Assembly (NCBI GenBank): GCA_013823985.1
Contig: PNNB01000047.1
Location: 186,001-250,000, forward strand
DNA length: 64,000 nucleotides
Reading direction: 5' to 3'
DNA from: Sphingopyxis sp.
Lineage (GTDB): Bacteria; Pseudomonadota; Alphaproteobacteria; Sphingomonadales; Sphingomonadaceae
In this document: positions 53,150 through 62,711 of the stretch, in pieces
Position numbering within the stretch: the stretch's first letter is position 1
Layout of the letters: each line of letters begins with the position of its first letter
Program-made: the position numbers and the translations under genes
The notes under the pieces: model-generated
The model's database searches: none
Seen by the model: the letters and a program-made list of their open reading frames with translations, nothing else
What the model was told of the DNA's origin: nothing

Positions 53150-54226
53150 CTATCCGCATTGCGCGCGGTGCAGCAGTTTCTGGTCGGCGAGCACGAGCGC
53201 CATCATCGCTTCCACCACCGGCGCGCCGCGAATGCCGACACATGGGTCGTGGCGGCCTTTGGTGACGATATCGGTCGCCTCGCCATCGCGCGTGACGGTT
53301 TCGACAGGGGTCAGGATAGACGAGGTCGGCTTAAACGCGACGCGCACCACGACAGGCTGCCCGGTCGAAATGCCGCCCGCTATGCCCCCGGCATTGTTGG
53401 CCAGAAATTCGGGCTGGTTCGACCCGGCCGCCGAAGGCCGCATCCGGTCGGCATTTTCCTCACCCCGCAACCGTGCGGCGTCAAAGCCTGCACCGATTTC
53501 GACGCCCTTTACGGCATTGATGCTCATCATCGCGGCGGCAAGTTCGCTGTCGATCTTCGCATAGAGCGGCGCGCCCCATCCTGCGGGAACGCCCGTTGCT
53601 ACGCATTCGATCACGGCGCCTAGCGAAGACCCGGCCTTGCGCGCCTCGTCCACCAGCTTTTCCCAGCGGGCAGCGGCGGCCTCGTCAGGGCAGAAAAAGG
53701 GGTTCTTCCCAATCTGCGCAACCTCGAAATTGTCGCGGTTGATCGCATCGCCGCCGATTTCCGCGACATAGGCGATGATCTCGACATCGGGAATAACCGC
53801 CCGCGCGACGCCACCTGCAGCCACCCGCGCCGCGGTCTCCCGCGCGCTCGACCGGCCACCGCCGCGATAGTCGCGGAAGCCATATTTGGCGTCATAGCTG
53901 TAATCCGCATGGCCGGGACGATAGGCCTTGGCGACGTCCGAATAGTCTTTCGACCGCTGGTCCACATTTTCGATCATCAGTGAAATCGGCGTACCCGTCG
54001 TCCGGCCTTCGAAAACCCCCGACAATATCCGCACCGCATCCGGTTCCTGCCGCTGCGTGGTGAAGCGCGATGTGCCGGGCCGACGTTTGTCGAGGAAAGG
54101 CTGGATATCCGCCTCGCTGAGCGCAAGACCCGGAGGACAACCGTCCACCACCGCGCCCAGGGCAGGCCCATGGCTTTCCCCCCATGTGGTAAAGCGAAAG
54201 ACGCGGCCAAAGGTGTTAAAGCTCAT
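53150..54226 (-). CDS. aroC: Chorismate synthase
   Basis: A 358-residue enzyme of standard length that converts EPSP to chorismate with reduced FMN, the last step of the shikimate pathway. Signatures are [18 protein letters not shown], the flavin/phosphate region [45 protein letters not shown] and [15 protein letters not shown]. It provides chorismate for the PheA route at 23130. It lies downstream of the fabI unit after a 120-base gap that holds a hairpin. Confidence 0.97.
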   Translation of the reverse strand: MSFNTFGRVFRFTTWGESHGPALGAVVDGCPPGLALSEADIQPFLDKRRPGTSRFTTQRQEPDAVRILSGVFEGRTTGTPISLMIENVDQRSKDYSDVAKAYRPGHADYSYDAKYGFRDYRGGGRSSARETAARVAAGGVARAVIPDVEIIAYVAEIGGDAINRDNFEVAQIGKNPFFCPDEAAAARWEKLVDEARKAGSSLGAVIECVATGVPAGWGAPLYAKIDSELAAAMMSINAVKGVEIGAGFDAARLRGEENADRMRPSAAGSNQPEFLANNAGGIAGGISTGQPVVVRVAFKPTSSILTPVETVTRDGEATDIVTKGRHDPCVGIRGAPVVEAMMALVLADQKLLHRAQCG

Positions 54227-54269
54227 CTGTCATCCCATTCGCGCAAAAGCGGGTGCATTCATGCCGATC

Positions 54270-54289
54270 CCCTTTGCGTCAGCGAAGGG
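54270..54289. repeat. Hairpin upstream of aroC
   Basis: CCCTTTGC-GTCA-GCGAAGGG folds into an 8-bp stem with one G-T pair and a 4-base loop. With nearby GTCATCCC and GCGCAAAAGCG it resembles the short dispersed intergenic repeats common in sphingomonads. No T-run on either side supports termination. Confidence 0.4.
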
Positions 54290-54346
54290 CCGCTGTCCAG
54301 ATGCGCCGCCACGAAATCGGGACGCTGGCGACGGACAAACGAGCTA

Positions 54347-54676
54347 TCATGGCTCGCTTGTCGAGTCCCCCGAGCGCACTTTGCGGTATTTGACCTGTTC
54401 CTTGCCAATCCATGTCCGCACCGCGCGGTATACAATCAAGATCACCGCAAGCGCCAAGACGCGCGCCGCGTGGGGATGTCCGAAGGCGGTGCCGATGCGG
54501 CCGCCCCAGACAAAAGCACCGATCAGCGCACCGAACCCCGCCATGGACACAAAGGCATCCAAGATCGGCGGCAAACCTTCCCAATAATGCTTTGCATGCC
54601 AATATCCGTGGATACCGACCAGTACGGCACAGCCAACGAGGAGGAGAACCAGCTCGTTGCTATGACCGACGATCAT
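54347..54676 (-). CDS. Small membrane protein, unknown function
   Basis: A 109-residue protein with three hydrophobic helices (about 7-24, 38-58, 68-87), a His-rich GIHGYWHAKHYW after the first, and a basic/acidic C-terminal tail. I do not recognise a family. It starts in a TGATG overlap with the end of fabI, so it is translationally coupled to it. A possible role in membrane lipid biology is only suggested by that neighbour. Confidence 0.65.
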   Translation of the reverse strand: MIVGHSNELVLLLVGCAVLVGIHGYWHAKHYWEGLPPILDAFVSMAGFGALIGAFVWGGRIGTAFGHPHAARVLALAVILIVYRAVRTWIGKEQVKYRKVRSGDSTSEP

Positions 54677-55503
54677 CACGAAAGGGCGATATCAGGAGCA
54701 TCCTCCTGCTTCATGCCGACGGTGTGGTAACCTGCATCCACATGATGCGTCTCGCCTGTAACGCCCTTGGACAGGTCGGACAGGAAATAAAGCGCGGAGG
54801 CGCCGACATCGTCGATGGTGACGTTGCGACGCAGGGGCGAGTTATACTCGTTCCATTTCAGGATGTAGCGGAAATCACCGATGCCCGAAGCCGCCAGCGT
54901 CTTGATGGGGCCGGCCGAAATCGCGTTCACCCGGATTCCGTCGGGGCCCACGTCATTGGCCAGATATTTGACCGATGTTTCCAAGGCCGCCTTGGCAACG
55001 CCCATGACGTTGTAATGCGGCACGACCTTTTCCGCGCCATAATAGCTGAGCGTCAACATGGAGCCGCCGCCTTCGCCGGTTTCCGGATCAAACGGCTTCA
55101 TCAGGGCAGCGGCGCGCTTGGCGACCGCGGTAAAGCTGTAGACGCTGATGTTCATCGTCATCAGGAAATCGTCGAGGCTGACATCGAAATATTTACCGCG
55201 CAGCGCTTCCTTGTTGGTGAAGCCGATGGCGTGCACGACGAAATCGATCGTCGGCCATTTGTCGGCCAGCGTCGCAAAGGCGCGGTCGAGATTGGCCATA
55301 TCCGCAACATCGCAGTCGATCAGAAAGTCGCAGCCCAATTGTTCCGCCAACGGACGCACCCGCTTTTCCATGACCTCGCCCTGATAGCTGAAGGCCAATT
55401 CGGCGCCTTCTGCCTTCAAACGTTGGGCAATGCCCCACGCCAGCGACTTGTCATTGGCAAGGCCCATAATCAATCCGCGCTTGCCAGCCATCAATCCGCT
55501 CAT
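54676..55503 (-). CDS. fabI: Enoyl-[acyl-carrier-protein] reductase (NADH), FabI
   Basis: A 275-residue atypical SDR enzyme doing the last reduction of each fatty acid elongation round. It shows GKRGLIMGLANDKSLAWGIA (cofactor loop), DFVVHAIGFTNKEAL and the FabI active-site YxxxxxxK in SYYGAEKVVPHYNVMGVAKAALE (Tyr and Lys present), then RVNAISAGPIKTLAASGI. This is the triclosan-sensitive family. GAGGATATT before the ATG at 55503 sets the start. It follows the brkB-like gene by seven bases. Confidence 0.96.
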   Translation of the reverse strand: MSGLMAGKRGLIMGLANDKSLAWGIAQRLKAEGAELAFSYQGEVMEKRVRPLAEQLGCDFLIDCDVADMANLDRAFATLADKWPTIDFVVHAIGFTNKEALRGKYFDVSLDDFLMTMNISVYSFTAVAKRAAALMKPFDPETGEGGGSMLTLSYYGAEKVVPHYNVMGVAKAALETSVKYLANDVGPDGIRVNAISAGPIKTLAASGIGDFRYILKWNEYNSPLRRNVTIDDVGASALYFLSDLSKGVTGETHHVDAGYHTVGMKQEDAPDIALS

Positions 55504-55510
55504 AATATCC

Positions 55511-56467
55511 TCATTTATCCAAGAGTTCGCTTTGGCGATCTCTTAATCCATTTTCATGCGCGTTGGCCAGTGCTGCGTTCAATTGTGCGCCAGTTACCAT
55601 GCCCAGTCCGATCAAATAAAAGAAGATCAGCGCCACCATCACCCCGGCAAGGCTGCCATAGGTGACGTCATAGTTACTGATCGTCGATAGAAACCACGGC
55701 AAAAGCGCGGTGCAGCCCAGCCACCACAGACTGACCAGAGCCGCCCCCGGCCATTTGGGGTAGATGCGGTCACGGTATTTTTGCGGCGTCAGGCCCCGAA
55801 AGATCAGATAGATCGCCGCGAACAGGATCAGAAAAGGCACGAACCGCCCGAGTGCAAAATAGCCGGCGACATTCTGCGCCGACGGGATGAACCGGTACAC
55901 CAGCTCTTCAATCGCGGTCACCAGAACCTGTGCGCTAAAGGCTATCATCGCCAGAAAAACCGAGAACACGACGGTACCCAGCGACCCCAGCCGATATTGC
56001 CAGAAATAGAGATGCGGCTGCGTACCGTACGAGCGGTGCATCACATCGCGGATTGTTTCGATCAGGCTCGCCGTCGTCCACAGGCTGACCGCTGCGCCGA
56101 ACCACAAAAGCGGACCGGATCGTGCGGTCATCGCGCTTTCCACCGGTCCACGCAACGCATCGGCAACGCCGGGCGGGACCGTTTGAAAAAATGCGTTGAT
56201 CAGCGCAATCCCCGACTGCGTCTGTCCAAATGCCCCCGCAATCGCGGCGGCGACAATGCAGAAGGAAAAGAGCACGACCAGCGACAAATAGGCAAAATTG
56301 CCCGCGTGGACAAAGCCCTCACTATAAACGCCGACGAAGACGCGCTTCACCACCTCCCACGCCTGTTGGGGGGTGTTGAGATGCGAAAACCAGCGGGCCT
56401 CGCTTTCGCCATGCAACGTCGGACTGTGCGCGCGGGCCTCTGGAGAGAGGGGCGAGTGCTCAGACAC
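55511..56467 (-). CDS. YihY/BrkB family inner-membrane protein
   Basis: A 318-residue integral membrane protein with six predicted helices and family motifs FAYLSLVVLFSFC, SLWTTASLIETIRDVMHRSYG, RLGSLGTVVFSVFLAMIAF and YGSLAGVMVALIFFYLIGLGMVTGAQLNAAL. It was once called RNase BN or serum-resistance protein; the true function is unknown. The start is a GTG eight bases inside the dnaJ-like gene, coupling the two. The N-terminal 35 residues are cytoplasmic and unconserved. Confidence 0.9.
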   Translation of the reverse strand: MSEHSPLSPEARAHSPTLHGESEARWFSHLNTPQQAWEVVKRVFVGVYSEGFVHAGNFAYLSLVVLFSFCIVAAAIAGAFGQTQSGIALINAFFQTVPPGVADALRGPVESAMTARSGPLLWFGAAVSLWTTASLIETIRDVMHRSYGTQPHLYFWQYRLGSLGTVVFSVFLAMIAFSAQVLVTAIEELVYRFIPSAQNVAGYFALGRFVPFLILFAAIYLIFRGLTPQKYRDRIYPKWPGAALVSLWWLGCTALLPWFLSTISNYDVTYGSLAGVMVALIFFYLIGLGMVTGAQLNAALANAHENGLRDRQSELLDK

Positions 56468-57401
56468 CCATATTTACCCCGACGGTTTCGCCCGAAACAC
56501 ATTCGGCCAATTTGGCCAATTCGGCAGGATCGCTGGGCAGATGGATCATCAGGCTCACAAGCTGGTCGCCGCGTTCGCCATGCTTGGTGGTAAAGCCACG
56601 CCCCTTGATCCGCATTGTCGTACCCGAATTTGTTTTCGGCGGAACGGTCAGCATGACGGCGCCGTCGACAGTGGGAACCTTCACCTTGCCGCCATTGATC
56701 GCCACCTTCAGCGATATCGGCAAGTCGATGCGGATATTGTCTTCGTCGCGCACCAAATGGGGATGGCGGCCGATTTTAAGCGTGACCATCGCATCGCCAT
56801 TTCCGCCCGGACCGGGTTGTCCGCGTCCCGGAATGCGGATTTGCTGTCCGGCGACAACGCCCTTGGGCAGCTTGAATTCAACGGTCTTGCCATCACGCAG
56901 TGTGATCCGCTGCGGCGTCAACGTGGCTGCGTCGGTAAACGATACGAGATGTTCGTAAGCGACATTTGCACCTCGCGCAGGCTGCGCCTGCTGGGCACGC
57001 CCGCCGCCACCCGGCCGCGCACTTGCGCCCGGACGAGGACCGGCGCCGCCGCCGCCAAAAATACCATCAAAAATATCGCCAAGATCAATGCCAGCGCCGC
57101 CAAAATCGAATGTCGCACCGGTCGGGCCGGTGCTGCTGCCGCCGAAATCATTGCCGCCATAGCCGAATGGAGCACGGGCCTGACCATTTTCGTCGATTTC
57201 GCCACGATCATATTGGCCGCGCTTCTTGGCATCGGACAGCAGGTCATAGGCACGCGTCACTTCGCTGAAACGCTCGGCTGCCTTGGGATTATCCGTATTT
57301 TTATCGGGGTGCAGTTCCTTGGCGAGCTTGCGATAGGCGCTTTTAATCGCCTTCTCGTCTGCGCTCTTCGAAACGCCCAAAATGGAATATGGATCGGCCA
57401 T
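56460..57401 (-). CDS. DnaJ-type (class II, CbpA-like) co-chaperone
   Basis: A 313-residue J-protein: J domain (DPYSILGVSKSADEKAIKSAYRK seen in parts, HPD motif in KELHPDKN near residue 32), a long Gly/Phe-Gly/Pro linker (about 75-140) and the two C-terminal client-binding barrels (LPKGVVAGQQIRIPGRG, LPISLKVAINGGKVKVPT). There is no zinc-finger, so it is class II, not the main DnaJ. It stimulates Hsp70 (DnaK). First gene of the dnaJ-brkB-fabI series. Confidence 0.9.
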   Translation of the reverse strand: MADPYSILGVSKSADEKAIKSAYRKLAKELHPDKNTDNPKAAERFSEVTRAYDLLSDAKKRGQYDRGEIDENGQARAPFGYGGNDFGGSSTGPTGATFDFGGAGIDLGDIFDGIFGGGGAGPRPGASARPGGGGRAQQAQPARGANVAYEHLVSFTDAATLTPQRITLRDGKTVEFKLPKGVVAGQQIRIPGRGQPGPGGNGDAMVTLKIGRHPHLVRDEDNIRIDLPISLKVAINGGKVKVPTVDGAVMLTVPPKTNSGTTMRIKGRGFTTKHGERGDQLVSLMIHLPSDPAELAKLAECVSGETVGVNMGV

Positions 57402-57455
57402 GCTTGTCCCTGTATTAGCTCTCTACCACTCTAAATCGGCATTGTTGCCAATAAG

Positions 57456-57929
57456 TCAACTCGGGACCGTTGAATTTTCGGGTCTTCCTTTGTGCGTCGC
57501 CCGCAAAATCAGGTATAAAAGCAGCCCGAAGGGACCGGCCATCAACACAAAAAACAGGATCGGAATCTGCACCCAACGCGGATAGCCGTGCCGGTCGGCA
57601 TTACGCGCGACCCACAGCCCCACAAAAAGATCAAAGGCAAGATAGTGGATCCAGCCGATTGTTGTCCCGCCCGGGCTTGAGAACAGGGCCATTACACCCG
57701 CCAAGGTCGTCAAACTGGGTTGGGGCCCACTGGCAGTTCCACCGTCGTCAATCCACCCCGCCATCAACGGCAGGATGAGCGATGCATAGGTCAGCGCAAG
57801 CAACCCGCAGCCCATGTAGAAAACAAAGGGAAGAACCTTGTCCCGCTGCGGCGCGAAGGCAAGGATCAGCCAGCCGAGCATCGCCCAGCTATTTGTCCAA
57901 CCGAATATGCTTTCCCACGGCAATGTCAT
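57456..57929 (-). CDS. ABA4-like family membrane protein
   Basis: A 157-residue protein with four hydrophobic helices and the ABA4-like (DUF4281) pattern: [19 protein letters not shown] near the start, [31 protein letters not shown] centrally (seen as [11 protein letters not shown]), and [13 protein letters not shown] at the end. Plant ABA4 is needed for neoxanthin formation; bacterial members are of unknown role, perhaps in carotenoid or lipid chemistry. It is divergent from pdxH with a 45-base gap. Confidence 0.82.
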   Translation of the reverse strand: MTLPWESIFGWTNSWAMLGWLILAFAPQRDKVLPFVFYMGCGLLALTYASLILPLMAGWIDDGGTASGPQPSLTTLAGVMALFSSPGGTTIGWIHYLAFDLFVGLWVARNADRHGYPRWVQIPILFFVLMAGPFGLLLYLILRATHKGRPENSTVPS

Positions 57930-57974
57930 GCCTTCCCCCTTTTATCCTCCGTCAGTCTAGCCTATCGCTGCGAT

Positions 57975-58571
57975 ATGGAAAGACCTGATCCCTTTATGTT
58001 GTTCGACAATTGGTACGCCGAAGCGCGCGCCAGCGAAATAAATGATTCGAACGCAATGGCGCTCGCCACGGCGGGGGTCGACGGATTGCTTTCGGTGCGC
58101 ATGGTGCTGTTGAAAGGCCATGGCGCAGACCTTGGCAGCCACGGCGGATTCATATTCTACACCAATTTTGAAAGCCGCAAGGCCGGACAGTTGCTGCAGA
58201 ATCCGAATGTCGCCTTGCTCTTCCACTGGAAATCCTTACGCCGCCAAATCCGGATCGAAGGCGGCGCAAGCCCCGTCGAGGATAAAGTCGCCGACGCCTA
58301 TTTCGCCACCCGCTCGCGCAATTCGCAGCTGGGCGCATGGGCATCGGACCAATCGCGCCCGCTGGCCGACCGCGCGACCTTCGAAGCCCGCTTTGCCGAT
58401 GTCGAAGCACGGTTTGATGGGCAGGATGTCCCCCGCCCGCCACATTGGTCGGGCTGGATGGTCAGCCCGAACCGCATTGAATTCTGGCAGGACCGCGAAT
58501 TCCGCCTGCACGAACGGTGGCTTTATGAACGCACGGCAGACGGCTGGACCAGCGGAATGCTTTATCCGTGA
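57975..58571 (+). CDS. pdxH: Pyridoxamine/pyridoxine 5'-phosphate oxidase
   Basis: A 198-residue FMN enzyme making pyridoxal phosphate, the cofactor of SerC and many others. Motifs are [35 protein letters not shown] (FMN site), [17 protein letters not shown] and the family ending [17 protein letters not shown]. The start at 57975 is chosen from homology; the longer frame upstream covers the promoter, and no strong ribosome site is visible. It overlaps the efflux gene by four bases. Confidence 0.95.
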   Translation: MERPDPFMLFDNWYAEARASEINDSNAMALATAGVDGLLSVRMVLLKGHGADLGSHGGFIFYTNFESRKAGQLLQNPNVALLFHWKSLRRQIRIEGGASPVEDKVADAYFATRSRNSQLGAWASDQSRPLADRATFEARFADVEARFDGQDVPRPPHWSGWMVSPNRIEFWQDREFRLHERWLYERTADGWTSGMLYP

Positions 58572-59521
58572 GCCTTGCCCACAACCACCATCATGAAATG
58601 CATGGCGCGCTCACCACACGTGCGGCGATTGCCAGTGTGTCGATGGCGTTATTCTTGCTCGCGCTCAAAACATATGCGGCTGCCGAAACAGGGTCGGTGG
58701 CGCTGCTGGGATCGTTGGCCGATACCGGTTTTGACGTCCTCGCATCGCTGTTGACGCTGTTCAGCGTGCGCTATGCCGCCCGTCCGGCGGACGACAACCA
58801 CCGGTTCGGCCATGGCAAGGCAGAGGCGCTGTCCGCGCTGATCCAGGTCATATTGGTAATCGTATCCGCCATATTGATCGGTTGGCGCGCCGTCGACCGG
58901 CTGGGGTCAGGTGAAACCACTGCGCGTCCGGAATTTGGCATCGGCGTGTCGGTTATCGCGATTGCTGCAACACTCGGCCTGTTGGCGTACCAGCGTCATG
59001 TTGTGCGCAAGACGGGTTCGGTCGCCATCCATGCAGACCATGTTCATTACCAGTCGGACTTGCTGCTGAACATTGCCGTCATCATCGGCATTGCGCTCGA
59101 AACATTCCTGCATTTGCGCGGGGCCGATCCGGTTTTCGGCATCGCCATCGCCATCTGGTTACTTTGGGGCGCCTATCGCGCCGCGCAATTGGCGCTTGAC
59201 CAGTTGCTGGACCGCGAATGGCCGGAGGAAAAGCGGCAGCGCTTTATCGAGGTGGCGATGCGCCATCCCGAATTGCGCGGCATTCACGACATGCGCACCC
59301 GTTCAAGCGGCGCGCATGATTTCTGCCAATTTCATGTGTGGGTCGACCCCAATATGACGGTATTGCAGGCGCATCGCATCATGGATGAAGTTGAAGAGGC
59401 GCTGATGCACGAATTTCCCGGTGTGGAGGTGCTCATCCACCCGGATCCCGAAGGACATAAGGATGAGCTTGGCTACATCCCGTCGGAGACAATTGAACAT
59501 CAGGATCACGACCATGACTGA
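58568..59521 (+). CDS. Cation diffusion facilitator (FieF/YiiP-like)
   Basis: A 317-residue metal/proton antiporter of the CDF family with six helices, exporting Zn2+, Fe2+ or similar ions. Transport-site motifs are [13 protein letters not shown] (two Asp) and, on a later helix, [14 protein letters not shown] (His and Asp), as in Yii[14 protein letters not shown] follows the second helix, and the C-terminal cytoplasmic metal-binding domain includes [20 protein letters not shown]. The start is a GTG overlapping pdxH's stop (GTGA). The C-terminus is His/Asp-rich (EHQDHDHD). Confidence 0.92.
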   Translation: MSLAHNHHHEMHGALTTRAAIASVSMALFLLALKTYAAAETGSVALLGSLADTGFDVLASLLTLFSVRYAARPADDNHRFGHGKAEALSALIQVILVIVSAILIGWRAVDRLGSGETTARPEFGIGVSVIAIAATLGLLAYQRHVVRKTGSVAIHADHVHYQSDLLLNIAVIIGIALETFLHLRGADPVFGIAIAIWLLWGAYRAAQLALDQLLDREWPEEKRQRFIEVAMRHPELRGIHDMRTRSSGAHDFCQFHVWVDPNMTVLQAHRIMDEVEEALMHEFPGVEVLIHPDPEGHKDELGYIPSETIEHQDHDHD

Positions 59522-60311
59522 CCTACCCTATTACCATGTCGACGCCTTCGCCGACCGGCCCTTCACCGGGAATCAGGCCGCCGTCATGCCTTTGGACGCA
59601 TGGCTGGACGATGCCGTCTTGCAGGCCATAGGCGAAGAGAACAACTTCGCCGAAACCGCCTTCACCATCCCCGATGCCACGGGTGAGGCGGATTATGAGC
59701 TGCGCTGGTTTACGCCGGCGGTGGAAATCCGGCTGTGCGGGCATGCGACGCTCGCCAGCGGGCATATTTTGCTCCAGCAATTTCCGGACAAGGACCGGAT
59801 CACCTTCCGCACGCGCAAGGCGGGCATATTGGAGGTCCGCCGTGAAGGGGACGGCTATGCCGTTGCCCTGCCCGCTATTCCGACCGACGCCGTTGATATC
59901 CCTGAAATGATGGCAGCTATGGGCGGCAAGCCTTTGGCAATGCGGCGTAATCCGGATCATTATAATCTGTTCCGCTATGCCACAGCCGAAGAGATTTTGG
60001 CGCTCAAGCCCGATATGAAGGCGCTTGCTGCCTTTGGCGACGACAGCTTTACTGCCACGGCCCCCGGAACCGACACCGATGTGGTAAGCCGCGTCTTCGT
60101 CCCCGGCGCAGGTGTCGACGAAGATAGTGTGACGGGCAGCGCGCATGCGGTCCTTACCCCTTATTGGGCCGAAGAACTGGGCCGTAATGACTTCACCGCC
60201 TATCAGGCATCGGCGCGCGGCGGTTATCTTGGATGCCGTCTCGATGGAGACAGGGCATGGTTGTCCGGCAAATGCGTCACGGTCGTAAAGGGCACATTCA
60301 GCTTGGGGTGA
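59514..60311 (+). CDS. PhzF-family isomerase-like protein
   Basis: A 265-residue protein with the duplicated diaminopimelate-epimerase-like fold: YHVDAFADRPFTGNQAAVM, the catalytic Glu in EENNFAETAFT, CGHATLASGHIL and the second-half DSVTGSAHAVLTPYW. PhzF itself isomerises DHHA in phenazine synthesis, but most family members occur without phenazine genes, as here, and their substrate is unknown. The ATG at 59514 lies eight bases inside the efflux gene, so pdxH, the efflux gene and this one form one coupled unit. Confidence 0.9.
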   Translation: MTDLPYYHVDAFADRPFTGNQAAVMPLDAWLDDAVLQAIGEENNFAETAFTIPDATGEADYELRWFTPAVEIRLCGHATLASGHILLQQFPDKDRITFRTRKAGILEVRREGDGYAVALPAIPTDAVDIPEMMAAMGGKPLAMRRNPDHYNLFRYATAEEILALKPDMKALAAFGDDSFTATAPGTDTDVVSRVFVPGAGVDEDSVTGSAHAVLTPYWAEELGRNDFTAYQASARGGYLGCRLDGDRAWLSGKCVTVVKGTFSLG

Positions 60312-60347
60312 GCACCAAGAAGGTCTTACTAGGAAGAAGGAACATAT

Positions 60348-60647
60348 ATGTTGAAATCAATCGCTGTCGGCGCGTCGCTATTGTGCGCAACCGTTGCATT
60401 CGCGCAGCAAGCGCCACAGCCCCCCGCAGGCCCGGGTGGCAGCATGCCGAGCCCTGACCAGATTTTCGGCTTTCTCGACGCAGACAAGGATGGCTTCATC
60501 GCCAAGGACGAAGCCCGCGGACCGATGGTCCAGCATTTCGATCATATCGATGCGGACAAGGACGGAAAAATTTCGCCCGTCGAACTGAAGACCGCGATGG
60601 AAGCGATGCGTCCGCCCGAACCACCCCAGGGTGATGCGGCAGAATAA
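60348..60647 (+). CDS. Secreted EF-hand calcium-binding protein
   Basis: A 99-residue protein with a signal peptide (GASLLCATVAFAQ, cleavage near residue 19), a Pro-rich linker and two EF-hand loops: DADKDGFIAKDE and DADKDGKISPVE, both with the full 12-residue Ca2+ ligand pattern. The Pro-rich ending (RPPEPPQG) is unstructured. A periplasmic calcium buffer or sensor; the partner is unknown. AAGAAGGA precedes the ATG. Confidence 0.88.
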   Translation: MLKSIAVGASLLCATVAFAQQAPQPPAGPGGSMPSPDQIFGFLDADKDGFIAKDEARGPMVQHFDHIDADKDGKISPVELKTAMEAMRPPEPPQGDAAE

Positions 60648-60655
60648 GGATAAAG

Positions 60656-60689
60656 GTTGGGGACAGTCCCTAAAGGAACTGTCCCCAAC
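60656..60689. repeat. REP-like inverted repeat between convergent genes
   Basis: GTTGGGGACAGT and ACTGTCCCCAAC are perfect 12-bp arms around a 10-base centre (CCCTAAAGGA), filling most of the 45 bases between the EF-hand and cyclophilin genes. It may end transcription from both sides, but no T-run follows either arm. The TTGGGGACAGTCCC core resembles REP elements associated with REP-linked (IS200-like) transposases; that comparison is from memory. Confidence 0.65.
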
Positions 60690-60692
60690 AGC

Positions 60693-61142
60693 TTAAGCTA
60701 CAGTTGCCTTGCGGATAACGCCCGGATTTGCAGGCGGCTCACCCTTTGGCAGGGCATCGACATGTTCCATGCCGCTGATGACCTGACCCCAGACCGTGTA
60801 TTGACGGTCAAGGAAGGTCGCATCATCAAAACAGATGAAGAACTGGCTGTTGGCGGTGTTCGGATCGTTCGTCCGCGCCATCGAGCATACGCCACGCACA
60901 TGCGGTTCGGCGTTGAATTCCTGCAACAGATTTGGCTTGGACGATCCGCCCATGCCGGTGCCGTTAGGACAACCGCCCTGCGCCATGAAGCCGGGGATCA
61001 CGCGGTGGAATTTTACGCCGTCGTAAAAGCCTTCGCTGGCCAATTCCTTAATGCGTGCAACGTGGTTCGGCGCCAGATCGGGGCGCAGCTTGATGACAAC
61101 GTCGCCGTCATCCAGGCTTAAAGTGAGGGTTTCGTCTGACAT
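60693..61142 (-). CDS. ppiB: Peptidyl-prolyl cis-trans isomerase, cyclophilin type
   Basis: A 149-residue single-domain cyclophilin: GFYDGVKFHRVIPGFMAQGG with the catalytic Arg, SMARTNDPNTANSQFFIC and the substrate-groove FLDRQYTVWGQVISG (Trp present). There is no signal peptide, so cytoplasmic PpiB-like. It speeds proline isomerisation in protein folding. It is divergent from mgtE (135-base gap, in which I see only the mgtE ribosome site GGGGAGG). Confidence 0.93.
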   Translation of the reverse strand: MSDETLTLSLDDGDVVIKLRPDLAPNHVARIKELASEGFYDGVKFHRVIPGFMAQGGCPNGTGMGGSSKPNLLQEFNAEPHVRGVCSMARTNDPNTANSQFFICFDDATFLDRQYTVWGQVISGMEHVDALPKGEPPANPGVIRKATVA

Positions 61143-61277
61143 GATGGCTCCTTACGATGATATTGTGGGTGCCCTAGGCGAAGCAATCGCCGTGGCCAAG
61201 CCAAAAACATTGCATTTTGAACTTGGACGCTTAGGAGGAGGCCAGTTCCCATCCAGCAACCCAAGGGGAGGCCGCAC

Positions 61278-62687
61278 ATGACCAGCGAACCAGCCGATCC
61301 TGAAATCCTTGACGACGACGTCATGGAGACCCTGGACGAAGATAACAATCTGACCCGCGACTTTGTGGACCGAGTTCTGGACGCCGTCGAATCGGGCGAC
61401 CGGGACGAAGTGCGGCGTTTGGTCGAACCGCTCCACGAAGCGGACATCGCCGACCTTCTGGAACAGATGCCGTCGGACCAGCGCGGCGCGCTCGCGGTCG
61501 CCATGGGCGACTTGATGAGCGCCGATGTGTTGGCCGAGGTCAACGATTATGTCCGCGAAGACATTATCGACGCGCTGCAACCATCGCAGGTCGCCGATCT
61601 GGCCGGACAACTCGATACCGATGACGCGGTCGCGATCATCGAGGATATGGAGATTGAGGACCAGCAGGCCGTTCTGGCCGAACTGGACCCCGAAGACCGC
61701 GCCGTCATCGAAGACGCGCTGTCCTACCCCGAAGAATCCGCCGGACGCATCATGCAGCGTGAGCTGGTCGCGGTGCCCGAACATATGACGGTTGGCCAGC
61801 TTATCGACTATTTGCGCGACCATCAGGATCTGACCACCGAATTCTGGGAAGTCTTCGTCGTCGACCCGCAGCACAAGCCGGTCGGCACCTGCAAACTGAG
61901 CTGGATCATGCGCAGCCAGCGCAAGGTTCCGGTCAGCGAGGTCATGAAGCGTGAGCAGACGCTGATCCCTGTCGACATGGATCAGGAAGAAGTCGCGCTC
62001 CGTTTCCAGAAATATGCGCTGATTTCGGCCGCTGTCGTCGATGACAGCGGAAGGCTTGTCGGGGTCATCACCGCCGACGATATCGTCCACATCATTCAGG
62101 AAGAAGCCGACGAGGACATCTTGCGCCTGTCGGGCGCTGGCGAAGGCGACATTAACGAGCCCATCGCCGACAGCTACAAGGCCCGCGTCCGCTGGCTGAT
62201 CGCCAATCTGGGCACGGCGATGGTCGCAAGTTTCATCATCGCGCAATTTGGTGCGGCGATTGAAACGATGGTGGCGCTGGCTGTGCTGATGCCGATTGTG
62301 GCATCGATCGGCGGCAATGCGGGAACGCAGACGCTGGCCGTCACGGTGCGCGCGCTTGCCACAAACCAGTTGACCCAGTCCAACACCATGCGCTCGATCT
62401 GGCGCGAGATTCGCGTTGCGCTGCTGATCGGCGCGACGATTGCGGTTATCGCCGGGCTGGGCGCAGGGATCATTTTCAGCAACTGGCTGCTGGCTGGCGT
62501 CATCGCCGCCGCTATCCTGTGCAATATTGCGCTCGCAGGTCTTTCGGGCGTTGCCATTCCGGTGCTGCTCGACCGGCTGGATCAGGACCCTGCGGTTTCA
62601 AGCTCCATCTTTGTGACGATGATCACCGATTCCATGGGGTTCCTTATTTTCCTGGGGCTGGCGGTATTCAGCGGCCTTGCGGGTTAA
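61278..62687 (+). CDS. mgtE: Magnesium transporter MgtE
   Basis: A 469-residue Mg2+ channel: acidic helical N domain (LVEPLHEADIADLLEQMPSD), a CBS-domain pair (about 150-275, with EFWEVFVVDPQHKPVG and VVDDSGRLVGVITADDIV), the connecting helix, and five membrane helices with PIVASIGGNAGTQTLAVTVRA, which holds the pore Asn-Ala-Gly region, and DSMGFLIFLGLAVF at the end. The N and CBS domains close the channel when cytoplasmic Mg2+ is high. I see no M-box riboswitch in the 135 bases upstream. Confidence 0.96.
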   Translation: MTSEPADPEILDDDVMETLDEDNNLTRDFVDRVLDAVESGDRDEVRRLVEPLHEADIADLLEQMPSDQRGALAVAMGDLMSADVLAEVNDYVREDIIDALQPSQVADLAGQLDTDDAVAIIEDMEIEDQQAVLAELDPEDRAVIEDALSYPEESAGRIMQRELVAVPEHMTVGQLIDYLRDHQDLTTEFWEVFVVDPQHKPVGTCKLSWIMRSQRKVPVSEVMKREQTLIPVDMDQEEVALRFQKYALISAAVVDDSGRLVGVITADDIVHIIQEEADEDILRLSGAGEGDINEPIADSYKARVRWLIANLGTAMVASFIIAQFGAAIETMVALAVLMPIVASIGGNAGTQTLAVTVRALATNQLTQSNTMRSIWREIRVALLIGATIAVIAGLGAGIIFSNWLLAGVIAAAILCNIALAGLSGVAIPVLLDRLDQDPAVSSSIFVTMITDSMGFLIFLGLAVFSGLAG

Positions 62688-62711
62688 AGCCCCGCATCCC
62701 AGATAGCGACC

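Noticed and set aside
54412..55665. A 417-codon plus-strand frame across fabI and its neighbours
   Set aside because: It spans three genes with solid family signatures on the other strand and has no motif of its own.
61143..61277. An M-box magnesium riboswitch before mgtE
   Set aside because: The 135-base gap is too short for the usual M-box, and I could not find its conserved stems.
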